Source of the DNA: an uncultured Prevotella sp.
GTDB lineage: Bacteria > Bacteroidota > Bacteroidia > Bacteroidales > Bacteroidaceae
Assembly: GCA_900772835.1 (NCBI GenBank)
Contig: CAAGSA010000105.1
Location: 1 to 37,528, forward strand
Direction of reading: 5' to 3'
DNA: 37,528 nt
The first letter of the stretch is position 1; the number at the start of each line of letters is the position of its first letter. The position numbers and the translations under genes are program-made. The notes beneath the pieces were generated by a model, which was not told where the DNA came from, made no database searches, and worked only from the letters and a program-made list of their open reading frames with translations. Positions 8,383-16,876 of the stretch are shown piece after piece.

Positions 8383-9951
8383 ATGGCTAACGAAATAGAA
8401 AGAAGACGCACATTCGCCATCATCTCACACCCGGACGCAGGTAAGACGACATTGACAGAGAAATTCCTGCTCTTCGGAGGACAGATACAGGTGGCAGGTG
8501 CGGTGAAGAACAACAAAATCAAGAAAACCGCTACATCCGACTGGATGGACATAGAGAAGCAGCGCGGTATCTCCGTTTCCACTTCCGTGATGGAATTCGA
8601 CTACGAAGGCTACAAGGTGAACATCCTCGACACTCCGGGACACCAGGACTTTGCCGAAGACACCTACCGCACACTGACGGCTGTGGACTCGGCAATCATC
8701 GTGGTGGACAGTGCGAAGGGTGTGGAGACGCAGACAAGAAAGCTGATGAGTGTGTGCCGGATGAGGAACACACCGGTGATTATATTCATAAACAAGATGG
8801 ACCGCGAAGGACGCGACCCATTCGACCTCCTCGACGAACTGGAGGAGGAACTCGGGATAAAGGTGCGCCCGCTGTCGTGGCCCATCAACCAGGGAGCGAA
8901 GTTCAAGGGCGTGTATAACATATACGAGAACAAACTCGACCTCTTCACCCCCGACAAGCAGCGGGTTACGGAGAAGGTGGAAGTGGACATAAACAGCTGC
9001 GAACTCGACAAGCACATCGGGGACATGGATGCGGAAAAGCTGCGCGAAGACCTGGAACTCGTAGAGGGAGTATACCCCGAATTCAACGTGGAGGATTACC
9101 GCCAGGCAACCGTGGCACCGGTGTTCTTCGGTTCGGCACTGAACAATTTCGGTGTGCAGGAACTGCTCAACTGCTTCGTGAAGATAGCCCCAAGTCCGCG
9201 TCCGACGCAGGCTGTGGAGCGCATCGTGAAGCCGGAAGAACCCAAGTTCACGGGATTCATCTTCAAGATAACGGCGAACATCGACCCCAACCACCGCTCG
9301 TGTATCGCATTCTGCAAGGTGTGCAGCGGAAAGTTTGAGCGCAACAAGCCGTATCTGCACGTGCGCCAGGGCAAGACGGTGCGATTCTCTTCGCCGACAC
9401 AGTTTATGGCGCAGCGCAAGAGCACCATCGAGGAGGCTTATCCAGGCGACATCGTCGGTCTGCCAGACAACGGCATATTCAAGATTGGCGACACGCTCAC
9501 CGACGGAGAAAAACTCCACTTCAAGGGACTGCCGTCGTTCTCGCCGGAGATGTTCAAATATATCGAGAACGACGACCCGATGAAAAGCAAGCAGCTGAAC
9601 AAGGGTATCGACCAGCTGATGGACGAGGGAGTGGCGCAGATGTTTGTCAACCAGTTCAACGGCAGGAAGATAATCGGAACCGTAGGACAGCTGCAGTTCG
9701 AGGTAATCCAATACCGTCTGGAGAACGAATACAACGCCAAGTGCCGTTGGGAGCCTATACATCTGTATAAGGCTTGCTGGATAGAAAGCGACGACCCCGT
9801 GGAACTCGAAAACTTCAAGAAGCGCAAATACCAGTATATGGCAAAGGACAAGGACGGCAGAGATGTGTTCCTTGCCGATTCCGGATATGTGCTCTCGATG
9901 GCGCAGCAGGACTTCAAGCACATCAAGTTCCACTTTACAAGTGAATTCTGA
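8383..9951 (+). CDS. prfC: Peptide chain release factor 3
   Basis: 522 residues, full length for RF3. GTPase motifs are ISHPDAGKTT (14-23, P-loop), RGISV (71-75, switch I), DTPGHQDF (83-90, G3) and NKMD (137-140, G4). The EF-G-like domains II and III follow to the C-terminus. RF3 is a cytoplasmic GTPase that removes RF1/RF2 from the ribosome after peptide release. ATG 8383 lies 31 bases after rfbD, and a strong terminator lies about 65 bases after the stop. It is the last gene of the LysE-DUF4924-rfbD-prfC run. The 502-residue frame on the opposite strand is a shadow. Confidence 0.96.
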   Translation: MANEIERRRTFAIISHPDAGKTTLTEKFLLFGGQIQVAGAVKNNKIKKTATSDWMDIEKQRGISVSTSVMEFDYEGYKVNILDTPGHQDFAEDTYRTLTAVDSAIIVVDSAKGVETQTRKLMSVCRMRNTPVIIFINKMDREGRDPFDLLDELEEELGIKVRPLSWPINQGAKFKGVYNIYENKLDLFTPDKQRVTEKVEVDINSCELDKHIGDMDAEKLREDLELVEGVYPEFNVEDYRQATVAPVFFGSALNNFGVQELLNCFVKIAPSPRPTQAVERIVKPEEPKFTGFIFKITANIDPNHRSCIAFCKVCSGKFERNKPYLHVRQGKTVRFSSPTQFMAQRKSTIEEAYPGDIVGLPDNGIFKIGDTLTDGEKLHFKGLPSFSPEMFKYIENDDPMKSKQLNKGIDQLMDEGVAQMFVNQFNGRKIIGTVGQLQFEVIQYRLENEYNAKCRWEPIHLYKACWIESDDPVELENFKKRKYQYMAKDKDGRDVFLADSGYVLSMAQQDFKHIKFHFTSEF

Positions 9952-10016
9952 TACGGAAAATATTCAGGTCATTGTTGGCATAAAGGATTGCAATGCACCG
10001 GAAAAAAAGCATAAAT

Positions 10017-10063
10017 AAAGCCAGTCTCATATTGCAAAGAGGCTGGCTTTATGTGTTTTTTTT
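10017..10063 (+). terminator. Rho-independent terminator after prfC
   Basis: A 12-bp stem (10017-10028 with 10039-10050, one G-U pair) has a 10-nt loop, then ATGTG and eight T. It closes the prfC transcription unit. Confidence 0.88.
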
Positions 10064-10104
10064 CGAATCCTTTGGGAAAAGTGGATAAAAAAACGTACGT
10101 TTAT

Positions 10105-10135
10105 TTTGGCTGTTTGCTATTTTGACGTACCTTTG
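10105..10135 (+). promoter_or_regulatory. Promoter of the nucleoside permease gene
   Basis: TTTG (10105-10108), a 19-bp spacer and TACCTTTG (10128-10135) make a Bacteroidetes-type promoter. It leaves a leader of about 55 bases before ATG 10196. Confidence 0.78.
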
Positions 10136-10195
10136 TATTATCAAACCGTAATATCGGTTGTTAGCAACAAAGGATTAACTAAAAAATATAATACG

Positions 10196-11500
10196 ATGAA
10201 TTTGAAAGTACGCTTATCCGTGATGAACTTCCTTGAATTCGCTGTCTGGGGCGCTTACCTCACATCTATGGGTAACTACCTCGGAAAGGCAGGGATGGGA
10301 GCGGAAATATCTTGGTTCTATGCAATACAGGGAATCGTTTCAATATTTATGCCGACACTGATGGGAATCGTGGCGGACAAATATATTCAGCCGCAAAGAC
10401 TTCTCGGACTTTGCCATCTACTGGCTGGAGCATGTATGATAGCCCTTTGTGGAATCGGGGCAAGTCAGGCTGCTCCCGACAAGGCTTTGTTTATTTCCGT
10501 ATATACGCTGAGCGTGGCTTTCTATATGCCAACACTCGCATTGTCGAATACCGTGGCGTTCAAAATACTGCAAGACCACGGCATGGACACGGTGAAGGAC
10601 TTTCCACCTATCAGAGTGCTCGGAACGGTAGGCTTCATCATCACGATGTGGTTCGTGAACTGCGCAACTGTCGGTGATGGCTCTTTCTCGATGACACTTG
10701 CCGATGATGGCAATAAATTCCAGTATACACACATGCAGTTCCTCGTTTCCGGATTGTTGGGAGTGGTGCTGTTCGTTTACAGTTTCTTCTTGCTGCCGCA
10801 GTGCAGACTCGTGAAGAAGCAGAATGGAAGCGAGGGACGCTCTCTCGTGGAAATGTTCGGGCTGGATGCCTTCAAGCTCTTCAAAACGAAGAAGATGGCT
10901 CTGTTCTTCATCTTCTCTTGTCTGCTCGGTATGTCGTTGCAGGTGACCAACGGTTACGCCACACCATTCATAACACACTTCAAGGCTGATGCGCTGCTTG
11001 CCGATACCTTTGCTGCAAACAATGCAACGCTGCTTATCTCTATTTCGCAGATTGCGGAGGCTTTCTGCATCCTGCTCATACCGTTCTTCCTGAAGAGGTA
11101 CGGCATAAAGAATGTTATGCTGATAGCGATGTTCGCATGGGTGTTCCGATTCGGATTCTTCGGACTTGGCGGTCCGGCATTCCCGGCGGTAATATTGTTT
11201 ATCCTTTCATGTCTCGTTTATGGAGTGGCGTTCGACTTCTTTAATGTTTCGGGAGGCTTGTTCGTGAATGCAGAGTGCAGCGAAGACATAAAGGCATCGG
11301 CACAGGGACTGTTCATGCTTATGACCAACGGACTGGGCGCTACGATCGGAACGCTTATCGCTGGAGAAATAGTGAACCACTATTGCACGTGGGAGAACGG
11401 GTATCTTGTGGGTGACTGGCAGACCTGCTGGTTCATCTTCGCAGGCTTTGCTCTCGCCGTGGGTATAAGCTTTGCGCTGGTGTTCAAGCATAAGGAATAG
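10196..11500 (+). CDS. MFS nucleoside permease (NupG/XapB type, nucleoside:H+ symporter family)
   Basis: 434 residues with about 12 membrane segments. The N-terminus (KVRLSVMNFLEFAVWGAYLT) is characteristic of the nucleoside:H+ symporter branch of the major facilitator superfamily (NupG, XapB), as are MPTLMGIVADKYI (68-80) and the second-half segment GVAFDFFNVSGGLFV. It sits in the inner membrane and would take up purine and pyrimidine nucleosides by proton symport; the precise range is not predictable. Start chosen at ATG 10196. A frame extension to a TTG at 10106 runs through the promoter and is rejected. It is monocistronic: a terminator lies upstream and an AT-rich gap downstream. Confidence 0.87.
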   Translation: MNLKVRLSVMNFLEFAVWGAYLTSMGNYLGKAGMGAEISWFYAIQGIVSIFMPTLMGIVADKYIQPQRLLGLCHLLAGACMIALCGIGASQAAPDKALFISVYTLSVAFYMPTLALSNTVAFKILQDHGMDTVKDFPPIRVLGTVGFIITMWFVNCATVGDGSFSMTLADDGNKFQYTHMQFLVSGLLGVVLFVYSFFLLPQCRLVKKQNGSEGRSLVEMFGLDAFKLFKTKKMALFFIFSCLLGMSLQVTNGYATPFITHFKADALLADTFAANNATLLISISQIAEAFCILLIPFFLKRYGIKNVMLIAMFAWVFRFGFFGLGGPAFPAVILFILSCLVYGVAFDFFNVSGGLFVNAECSEDIKASAQGLFMLMTNGLGATIGTLIAGEIVNHYCTWENGYLVGDWQTCWFIFAGFALAVGISFALVFKHKE

Positions 11501-11616
11501 CGGATACTAATGCTCAGGCATAGGGCGTAATGAATATATCAGTATATATAATGCAATAAGGATTATATACAAGAAGGATATACATTATATATCAAGGATT
11601 ATATTATAGCAAGGAT

Positions 11617-12180
11617 ATGGATAAGGTAAGGCTTTTATTTGATAATGTTGCCGAAATCAGTGGCAATGATAATATCGCCATAATTACGCTGACCGATGAA
11701 TTGAAGATGCGTGTCATAAGTATTGTGTGCGATATGCAGATTGCCGTTGCCTTGAAGATGAGAATGCATGACGAGGGCATAACGAAAACGATGTTGCCTG
11801 AGGTTGCGGTAAGGATGTTGCGCGCGAAGGGGAACCTGGACTATGAACTGCTTATTTCGGGAATTGATGACGGACAGTATGAGGCGATGCTTGTAGACAA
11901 GGTGACAGGCATGCAGTTTGCTGTGAGAATAAGCGACGGAATACTTTTTTCCGTTGTTGCCGATATTCCGGTATATATGGAACAAAACCTTATGGAAAGG
12001 CAGTCGGTCGCCAATATGCACAATACGAACGGAGTGTCGGTTCCGGTGAACATAATCAGTGTTCCTATGCTCGAAGAATCGCTGAAAAAGGCGATAGAGG
12101 AAGAGAACTATGAAATGGCATCGAAACTGCATAGCGAACTTGAACGAAGGAAAAAGAATCACGATAAAGAAGAACTATGA
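11617..12180 (+). CDS. Bifunctional nuclease (BFN/DUF151) domain protein with C-terminal UVR motif
   Basis: 187 residues. Residues 1-135 match the BFN (DUF151) fold, with an LLSGIDDGQYEA-like strand region and DKVTGMQFAVRISDGI (95-110, approximate). After a linker, the C-terminal helical hairpin LEESLKKAIEEENYEMASKL (about 153-172) is a UVR motif as in UvrB/UvrC. Plant BFN members have nuclease activity; bacterial members are of uncertain function. It is cytoplasmic. The start overlaps an AAGGAT Shine-Dalgarno-like sequence, the last of four AAGGAT copies in the AT-rich leader. The stop overlaps the rsmE start by 4 bases (ATGA at 12177), suggesting coupled translation. Confidence 0.83.
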   Translation: MDKVRLLFDNVAEISGNDNIAIITLTDELKMRVISIVCDMQIAVALKMRMHDEGITKTMLPEVAVRMLRAKGNLDYELLISGIDDGQYEAMLVDKVTGMQFAVRISDGILFSVVADIPVYMEQNLMERQSVANMHNTNGVSVPVNIISVPMLEESLKKAIEEENYEMASKLHSELERRKKNHDKEEL

Positions 12181-12905
12181 AAGAAGCAAGATATTTTTTC
12201 GTGCCGGATGCTGAGAATGCCACAGAACTGCCGGTGGAGGAGGCAATGCATGCACTGAGAGTGCTGAGACTGAAGAGTGGCGATGAGATGTTCCTTATGG
12301 ACGGAGAAGGAAACTTCTACCGTGCGGAGGTTACGCTTGCTGCCACGAAGCATTGCTTGTACAATATATTGGAGAAAATGCCGCAGGAGAAAACCTGGGA
12401 AGGCAGGATTTGTGTGGCAATGGCACCAACGAAGATGATGGACCGCACGGAGTGGTTTGCAGAGAAAGCTACGGAGATCGGTGTTGATGAACTCGCCTTC
12501 CTTAACTGCAAGTTCTCCGAACGTAAGGTGATGCGAACCGTGCGCCTCGACAAGATTATCGTTTCGGCAACGAAGCAGAGCCGCAAGTCGTGGAAACCGG
12601 TGCTCTTGCCGCTGACGTCGTTCAAGGAATTCATCGGCAGGGAAAGAGAGGGCTTGAAGTTTATAGCCCATTGCTACGAAGAAATAGAAAGCGTGGATTT
12701 GTTCGACACGCTGCAGAAGGAACACAAAAGTGGTGAGGCAATAACTGTGCTTATTGGTCCTGAAGGCGATTTCTCTATTGATGAGGTGAAGCTTGCGATA
12801 AAGAACGGTTATGTGCCAGTATCGCTCGGGCAGAGCAGGTTGCGCACTGAGACTGCTGCTTTGTATGCTGCTACTGTGGCACAGCTTGTTTGCAGGAAGG
12901 TGTAG
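12177..12905 (+). CDS. rsmE: 16S rRNA (uracil-1498-N3)-methyltransferase
   Basis: 242 residues, the family's usual length. The C-terminal SPOUT knot motifs are clear: VLIGPEGDFSIDEV (about 196-209) and SLGQSRLRTETAAL (about 220-233), which bind S-adenosylmethionine. The N-terminal PUA-like domain includes ALRVLRLKSGDE (27-38). RsmE methylates U1498 of helix 44 in 16S rRNA. Coupled by a 4-base overlap to the BFN protein upstream; a 62-base gap containing a small hairpin separates it from the lipoprotein gene. Confidence 0.93.
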   Translation: MKEARYFFVPDAENATELPVEEAMHALRVLRLKSGDEMFLMDGEGNFYRAEVTLAATKHCLYNILEKMPQEKTWEGRICVAMAPTKMMDRTEWFAEKATEIGVDELAFLNCKFSERKVMRTVRLDKIIVSATKQSRKSWKPVLLPLTSFKEFIGREREGLKFIAHCYEEIESVDLFDTLQKEHKSGEAITVLIGPEGDFSIDEVKLAIKNGYVPVSLGQSRLRTETAALYAATVAQLVCRKV

Positions 12906-12925
12906 CTGCCATAATCCGCCAATCA

Positions 12926-12948
12926 GTTTCTTTGAAAGTGAAAGAAAC
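12926..12948. repeat. Short perfect hairpin between rsmE and the lipoprotein gene
   Basis: GTTTCTTT (12926-12933) and AAAGAAAC (12941-12948) form an 8-bp stem with a 7-nt loop, 20 bases before ATG 12968. AT-rich and without a T-tail, it is not a clear terminator; it could attenuate or stabilise the downstream message. Confidence 0.4.
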
Positions 12949-12967
12949 ACAAACATAAAGGATAACA

Positions 12968-14344
12968 ATGAAAACTGTAACAAAACCATTTTTGCAAGTG
13001 ATGCTGTTCATAGCTGCCATTTGCATTTGTTCTTCGTGTTCTGGTGATGACTACGTTAATGCCATACCCGGAAACAGTAATGCCTTGGTTTCCGTAGATA
13101 TGAAGGGCTTGGAAGATACTATGGGGCATGGTGGTGCAGATGCCATCAAGTCCTTGTTCGGCACGGACAATGCTGATGACTGCGGAATAGACTTTGCTTC
13201 AAAAGTTTTTTTCTTTGAAACAACTGATGGTAATATGGGCTGCTGCGCAAAGGTGAGCAGCAGTACTGGGCTTGCCGATTGGCTGAATGGGCTTGCCGGG
13301 AAAGGAATCTGCAAGAAGGTGACTGAGCGCAGGGATATTCAATTTACACTTTTACGTGGCTCTTGGACTGTATGCTTCAACGACAAGGCACTGCTTATAA
13401 TGGGACCTGTGTTGCCGGCGCAGCAGGCTGAGGCGGTAAGAGAGATGTCGCGATGGCTGAAGCAGAGCGAGGAGGATGGAGTGAAAGGTACTCCTGTTTT
13501 CGATAAGCTTCAGGGCATAGAGTCGCCTGTAGCAATTGTGGCTCAGGTGGCTGCGATGCCAGAAAAGTTTGTCGCTCCGTTCACGATAGGTGCCCCGAAA
13601 GGTGCTGATGCCTCACAATTGCTTATTGCTGCATCAATAACTTTTGCCGAGGGTGGAAATCTGTTGATTTCCGGTGAACCGTTCTCTTTCAATGCGGCTA
13701 TCGACAAGGCTTTGAAGAACGGTACGAAAAACTTCAGACCTATTGGCGGTAAGTATGCAGACAACTTGACTGACAATACGCTGTGCTCGTTGTTTATGAA
13801 CGTGAAGGGTACGGAATTGGTGAAGATGATGCACGACAGTGCTGCTCTTGGAGTGCTGCTTGCTGGGATGAATACCGTTATCGATATGGACAATATTCTG
13901 CGTAGTGTTGATGGCGATATGGTTATCGGTGTGAATTCATATTCCGAAAGCAATATGAATATGACGATGGCGGCGCAGTTGTCTAACCATGATTTTCTTG
14001 AAGACGTTGACTATTGGAAGAAATCATGTCCAGCAGGAAGTACAATAGAGGATTGCGGTACCAACAGGTTCTGTTTCAAGAATGGTGAAACGCATTTTTG
14101 GTTTGGCGTTTCTGAAGGGAATGAATTCTATGGAAGTACCGACCGTCTTGTTGCTGCAAGCATATTGAAGCCATCTGCATCTCCTTTACCTTCCGCAGTC
14201 CGTGACTTTATCCGCAGGCAGCGCTTCTGTATGGTTCTAAATGTTGGTGAACTTATGGAGCAGAACAAGGAGCTTGGCAGTGTGGCGGATGTGCTTTCAC
14301 CGGTGTTTGGCAATGTAAACAAGGTTATTTATTGTATCAAATAA
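12968..14344 (+). CDS. Lipoprotein of the DUF4836 type
   Basis: 458 residues. The N-terminus is a lipoprotein signal peptide ending ICICSSC (Cys24 predicted lipidated). The acidic stretch SGDD follows, compatible with the Bacteroidetes export signal for surface lipoproteins. The segment DDYVNAIPGNSNALVSVDMK (27-46) matches the start of DUF4836 proteins, a Bacteroidetes family without known function. The rest is a repeated alpha/beta pattern with no catalytic motif. It ends 2 bases before an ABC ATPase whose own stop overlaps a permease gene, so the lipoprotein probably belongs to that transport unit, perhaps as cargo or partner; this is inferred from position only. The family assignment is from memory of the N-terminal pattern. 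Confidence 0.7.
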   Translation: MKTVTKPFLQVMLFIAAICICSSCSGDDYVNAIPGNSNALVSVDMKGLEDTMGHGGADAIKSLFGTDNADDCGIDFASKVFFFETTDGNMGCCAKVSSSTGLADWLNGLAGKGICKKVTERRDIQFTLLRGSWTVCFNDKALLIMGPVLPAQQAEAVREMSRWLKQSEEDGVKGTPVFDKLQGIESPVAIVAQVAAMPEKFVAPFTIGAPKGADASQLLIAASITFAEGGNLLISGEPFSFNAAIDKALKNGTKNFRPIGGKYADNLTDNTLCSLFMNVKGTELVKMMHDSAALGVLLAGMNTVIDMDNILRSVDGDMVIGVNSYSESNMNMTMAAQLSNHDFLEDVDYWKKSCPAGSTIEDCGTNRFCFKNGETHFWFGVSEGNEFYGSTDRLVAASILKPSASPLPSAVRDFIRRQRFCMVLNVGELMEQNKELGSVADVLSPVFGNVNKVIYCIK

Positions 14345-14346
14345 GT

Positions 14347-14991
14347 ATGGACAAGATTGTATTTGAAAGCGTGGTGCCGCATGTCTTCTCGCATCAAAAA
14401 GATTTGAAATCTGACGTGTGGAATACCAGTGCGGTATTTGAAAAAGGCAGTCTGTATCTTGTTGAGGCTGATAGCGGAAAGGGCAAGAGTACTTTTTGTA
14501 GCTATATCCTTGGCTATAGAAATGACTATGATGGCTATGTGAAGTTTGATGACATGCTGACACAGCAGTTTAAGGTGAAGGATTGGGTAGCTATGCGCAA
14601 GACTCATATTGCCTATCTGTTTCAGGAACTTCGCCTGTTTCCGGAACTAACTGCATGGGAAAACGTAGAGATAAAGAACAAACTGACTGGTTTTAAGACG
14701 GGAAAGCAGATAGAGGAATGGTTTGAACGGCTCGGCATCGCTGACAAGCTGCACAGTAAGGTAGGATTAATGTCGTTCGGGCAGCAGCAGCGTGTGGCAA
14801 TGATTAGAGCGCTGTCGCAACCTTTCGACTTTATTCTTGCCGATGAACCGATAAGTCACCTTGATGACGGCAATTCAAATATTATGGCAGACATAATGAT
14901 GAATGAGGCTAAGGCACAGGGGGCAGGTGTTATTGTCACGAGTATTGGCAAACATATGAATTTGGATTACGACAAAATATACAGATTATGA
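14347..14991 (+). CDS. ABC transporter ATP-binding protein
   Basis: 214 residues. Walker A is ADSGKGKST (41-49), the Q-loop lies in AYLFQELRLFPELTAWENV, the signature is MSFGQQQR, and Walker B is FILADEPISHLD. The switch-region histidine expected in VTH is replaced: the sequence reads VIVTSIGKHMN. The protein resembles LolD/MacB-type ATPases that serve FtsX-like permeases, but with an atypical N-terminus. ATG 14347 lies 2 bases after the lipoprotein stop; the TTG extension to 14332 overlaps that gene and is not needed. The stop overlaps the permease start by 4 bases (ATGA). It should power the permease encoded next; the substrate is unknown. Confidence 0.85.
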   Translation: MDKIVFESVVPHVFSHQKDLKSDVWNTSAVFEKGSLYLVEADSGKGKSTFCSYILGYRNDYDGYVKFDDMLTQQFKVKDWVAMRKTHIAYLFQELRLFPELTAWENVEIKNKLTGFKTGKQIEEWFERLGIADKLHSKVGLMSFGQQQRVAMIRALSQPFDFILADEPISHLDDGNSNIMADIMMNEAKAQGAGVIVTSIGKHMNLDYDKIYRL

Positions 14992-16187
14992 ATTTAGTTT
15001 GGAAATTGCTGCGACAGCATATCAGCATACCACAGTTCGTTGGCTTCTTCTTTGCCAACCTCTTTGGAATGTTTATCGTATTGCTCGGTTTTCAGTTCTA
15101 TAACGATGTGCTTCCTGTATTCACATCGCAAGACAGTTTCATGAAGGCTGACTATCTGATTGTAAGCAAGAAGATAGGAGCGGCAAACGCTATTTCTGGC
15201 AAAGACAACACTTTCAGCAGTTCGGAGATGGACGACCTGACAAACCAGAATTTTACCCAAAAGGCAGGACGTTTCACATCCACTGAATATAAGGTTGATG
15301 CCAATATGGGTGTCAGCGGGCAGACGGTTCTTAGTTCAGAACTTTTCTTCGAGAGTGTGCCCGACGGTTTTGTGGATGTGCCGTTGCAGGACTGGACATA
15401 TCGCGAGGGTAGCAAAGAGGTGCCGATAATACTGCCGCGCACATATATAAATATGTATAACTTCGGCTTTGCCCAGACACATTCACTTCCGAAAATCAGC
15501 GATGGGCTGGTGGGAATGATTGATTTCAAGATTTTCATCCACGGCAACGGGCACAGTGATGTGTACAAGGGAAAAGTGATAGGCTTCTCTAATCGCTTGA
15601 ACACAATACTCGTTCCGCAGCGTTTTATGGATTGGAGCAACGGCTATTATGCGCCCGGTGAGAAGTCAGACCCTACGCGGCTTATCGTGGAGGTAGGCAA
15701 TCCTGCCGATGACAACATAACGAAATATCTCGACAAAAAGGGCTATGAGGTGGAAAGCGATAAGCTTGATGCCGAGAAAACCACATATTTCCTGAAGATG
15801 ATAGTGTCGCTCGTCATGGTTATCGGATTGATAATAAGTGTGCTTAGCTTCTATATACTGATGTTGAGCATATATCTGCTTGTGCAGAAAAACTCTTCTA
15901 AGCTGGAGAATCTCCTGCTTATAGGCTATAGTCCGGCAAAGGTGGCGATGCCGTATCAGGTGCTCACCATTTCGCTGAACATTGCTGTGCTGCTGATAAC
16001 GTGGTGCTTGCTGTTCTTCGTGCGCAACTATTATATGGATGTTATCGAGACCTTATTCCCTCAAATCGAGTCCGCCTCAATGATAAAATCCATTGTCCTT
16101 GGCATAGTGCTTTTCCTTTTGGTTACGGCAGTTAACCAGATAGCCATCCGCCGCAAGGTAATGAGCATTTGGAAGAGGAGGGAGTGA
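14988..16187 (+). CDS. FtsX-like ABC transporter permease
   Basis: 399 residues with the classic FtsX/MacB layout. One N-terminal membrane helix (about 17-37) is followed by a large extracytoplasmic domain (about 40-265). Three C-terminal helices follow, at about 268-297, 325-345 and 367-387. The loop SSKLENLLLIGYSPAKVAMP between helices 2 and 3 is the usual coupling region with a Gly-Tyr/Phe-Ser motif. Together with the preceding ATPase it would form a LolCDE- or MacB-like complex that extracts or moves lipoproteins, peptides or lipids by a mechanotransmission mechanism. A 59-base gap separates it from the cupin gene. Confidence 0.83.
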   Translation: MNLVWKLLRQHISIPQFVGFFFANLFGMFIVLLGFQFYNDVLPVFTSQDSFMKADYLIVSKKIGAANAISGKDNTFSSSEMDDLTNQNFTQKAGRFTSTEYKVDANMGVSGQTVLSSELFFESVPDGFVDVPLQDWTYREGSKEVPIILPRTYINMYNFGFAQTHSLPKISDGLVGMIDFKIFIHGNGHSDVYKGKVIGFSNRLNTILVPQRFMDWSNGYYAPGEKSDPTRLIVEVGNPADDNITKYLDKKGYEVESDKLDAEKTTYFLKMIVSLVMVIGLIISVLSFYILMLSIYLLVQKNSSKLENLLLIGYSPAKVAMPYQVLTISLNIAVLLITWCLLFFVRNYYMDVIETLFPQIESASMIKSIVLGIVLFLLVTAVNQIAIRRKVMSIWKRRE

Positions 16188-16246
16188 CATACGCTTCGTG
16201 GAGTATAAACAAGATAAATAAGCAACATATTTAAAACGATATTATT

Positions 16247-16582
16247 ATGGTAATAGATTACAGTAGAATAACAGAAGAGAAGATAATGAACTTCAAGGGT
16301 GGCGAGGGAGAACTCCTGACACGCAATTTTATAGACAGCGACAACAAGATAATGATGAGCACACTCAAGCCGGGAGCATCAAGCGGCTACCATAAGCATG
16401 AGGGTAACTGCGAGATTGTCTATATTGTCGAGGGCGAAGCCACCTTCATCTATGATGATAACGAAGAGGTCGTGAAGGCAGGAGGTGTACATTATTGTCC
16501 CGAAGGCCACAGCCATTCTATGATAAACCGCACCACCAACGACCTCGTATATTTTGCCATTGTGCCTACACTCGGCAGATAG
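16247..16582 (+). CDS. Small single-domain cupin protein
   Basis: 111 residues. Cupin motif 1 is visible as GYHKHEGNCEIVYIVEGE (about 48-65), with two His and one Glu for metal binding. Motif 2 is in YCPEGHSHSMIN (about 83-94) with a third His. It is a soluble, metal-binding beta-barrel; such small cupins may be sugar or acid isomerases, dioxygenases or sensors, and none can be chosen here. The gene may be the last of the ABC transporter run or separate; the 59-base gap has no clear promoter. Confidence 0.82.
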   Translation: MVIDYSRITEEKIMNFKGGEGELLTRNFIDSDNKIMMSTLKPGASSGYHKHEGNCEIVYIVEGEATFIYDDNEEVVKAGGVHYCPEGHSHSMINRTTNDLVYFAIVPTLGR

Positions 16583-16803
16583 ACTGTATAGCACGTAATG
16601 CGAAACTGTTCACATTCCTGTTGCCCAATCTTCGTGCATGATTCCTTCGTATATACAATAGAGTGTGATGTACAAAACATATCGGGCTTGAGTGCTATAC
16701 ATATAGATTATGAAGATTTTGCATATAGGATGTGATGATAATGTATATAGAATATGTGGACTATACATATAAAGTGTGGGGAAATGTCACCTTTACCGCT
16801 ATC

Positions 16804-16819
16804 GTAACATTGTTGTAAC
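16804..16819 (+). promoter_or_regulatory. Candidate operator: GTAAC direct repeat with 11-bp period upstream of the porin
   Basis: GTAAC occurs at 16804-16808 and 16815-16819, an 11-bp period, which is one helical turn and the spacing used by OmpR/PhoB-family regulators. It lies where the -33 element would be for the -7 box at 16841, and no good TTTG is present there, as expected for an activator-dependent promoter. The regulator is inferred. Confidence 0.35.
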
Positions 16820-16840
16820 GTTTTTTTTATATCGCCCCAC

Positions 16841-16848
16841 TACCTTTG
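16841..16848 (+). promoter_or_regulatory. -7 element of the porin promoter
   Basis: TACCTTTG matches the Bacteroidetes -7 consensus, 28 bases upstream of ATG 16877. The -33 region lacks a recognisable TTTG at normal spacing. Confidence 0.7.
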
Positions 16849-16876
16849 TGCCATAATTTTAAAAGTAGAAAGATTT

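Noticed and set aside
8425..9933. 502-residue open frame on the minus strand opposite prfC
   Set aside because: Histidine- and leucine-rich shadow of the conserved RF3 gene, without promoter or recognisable motif.
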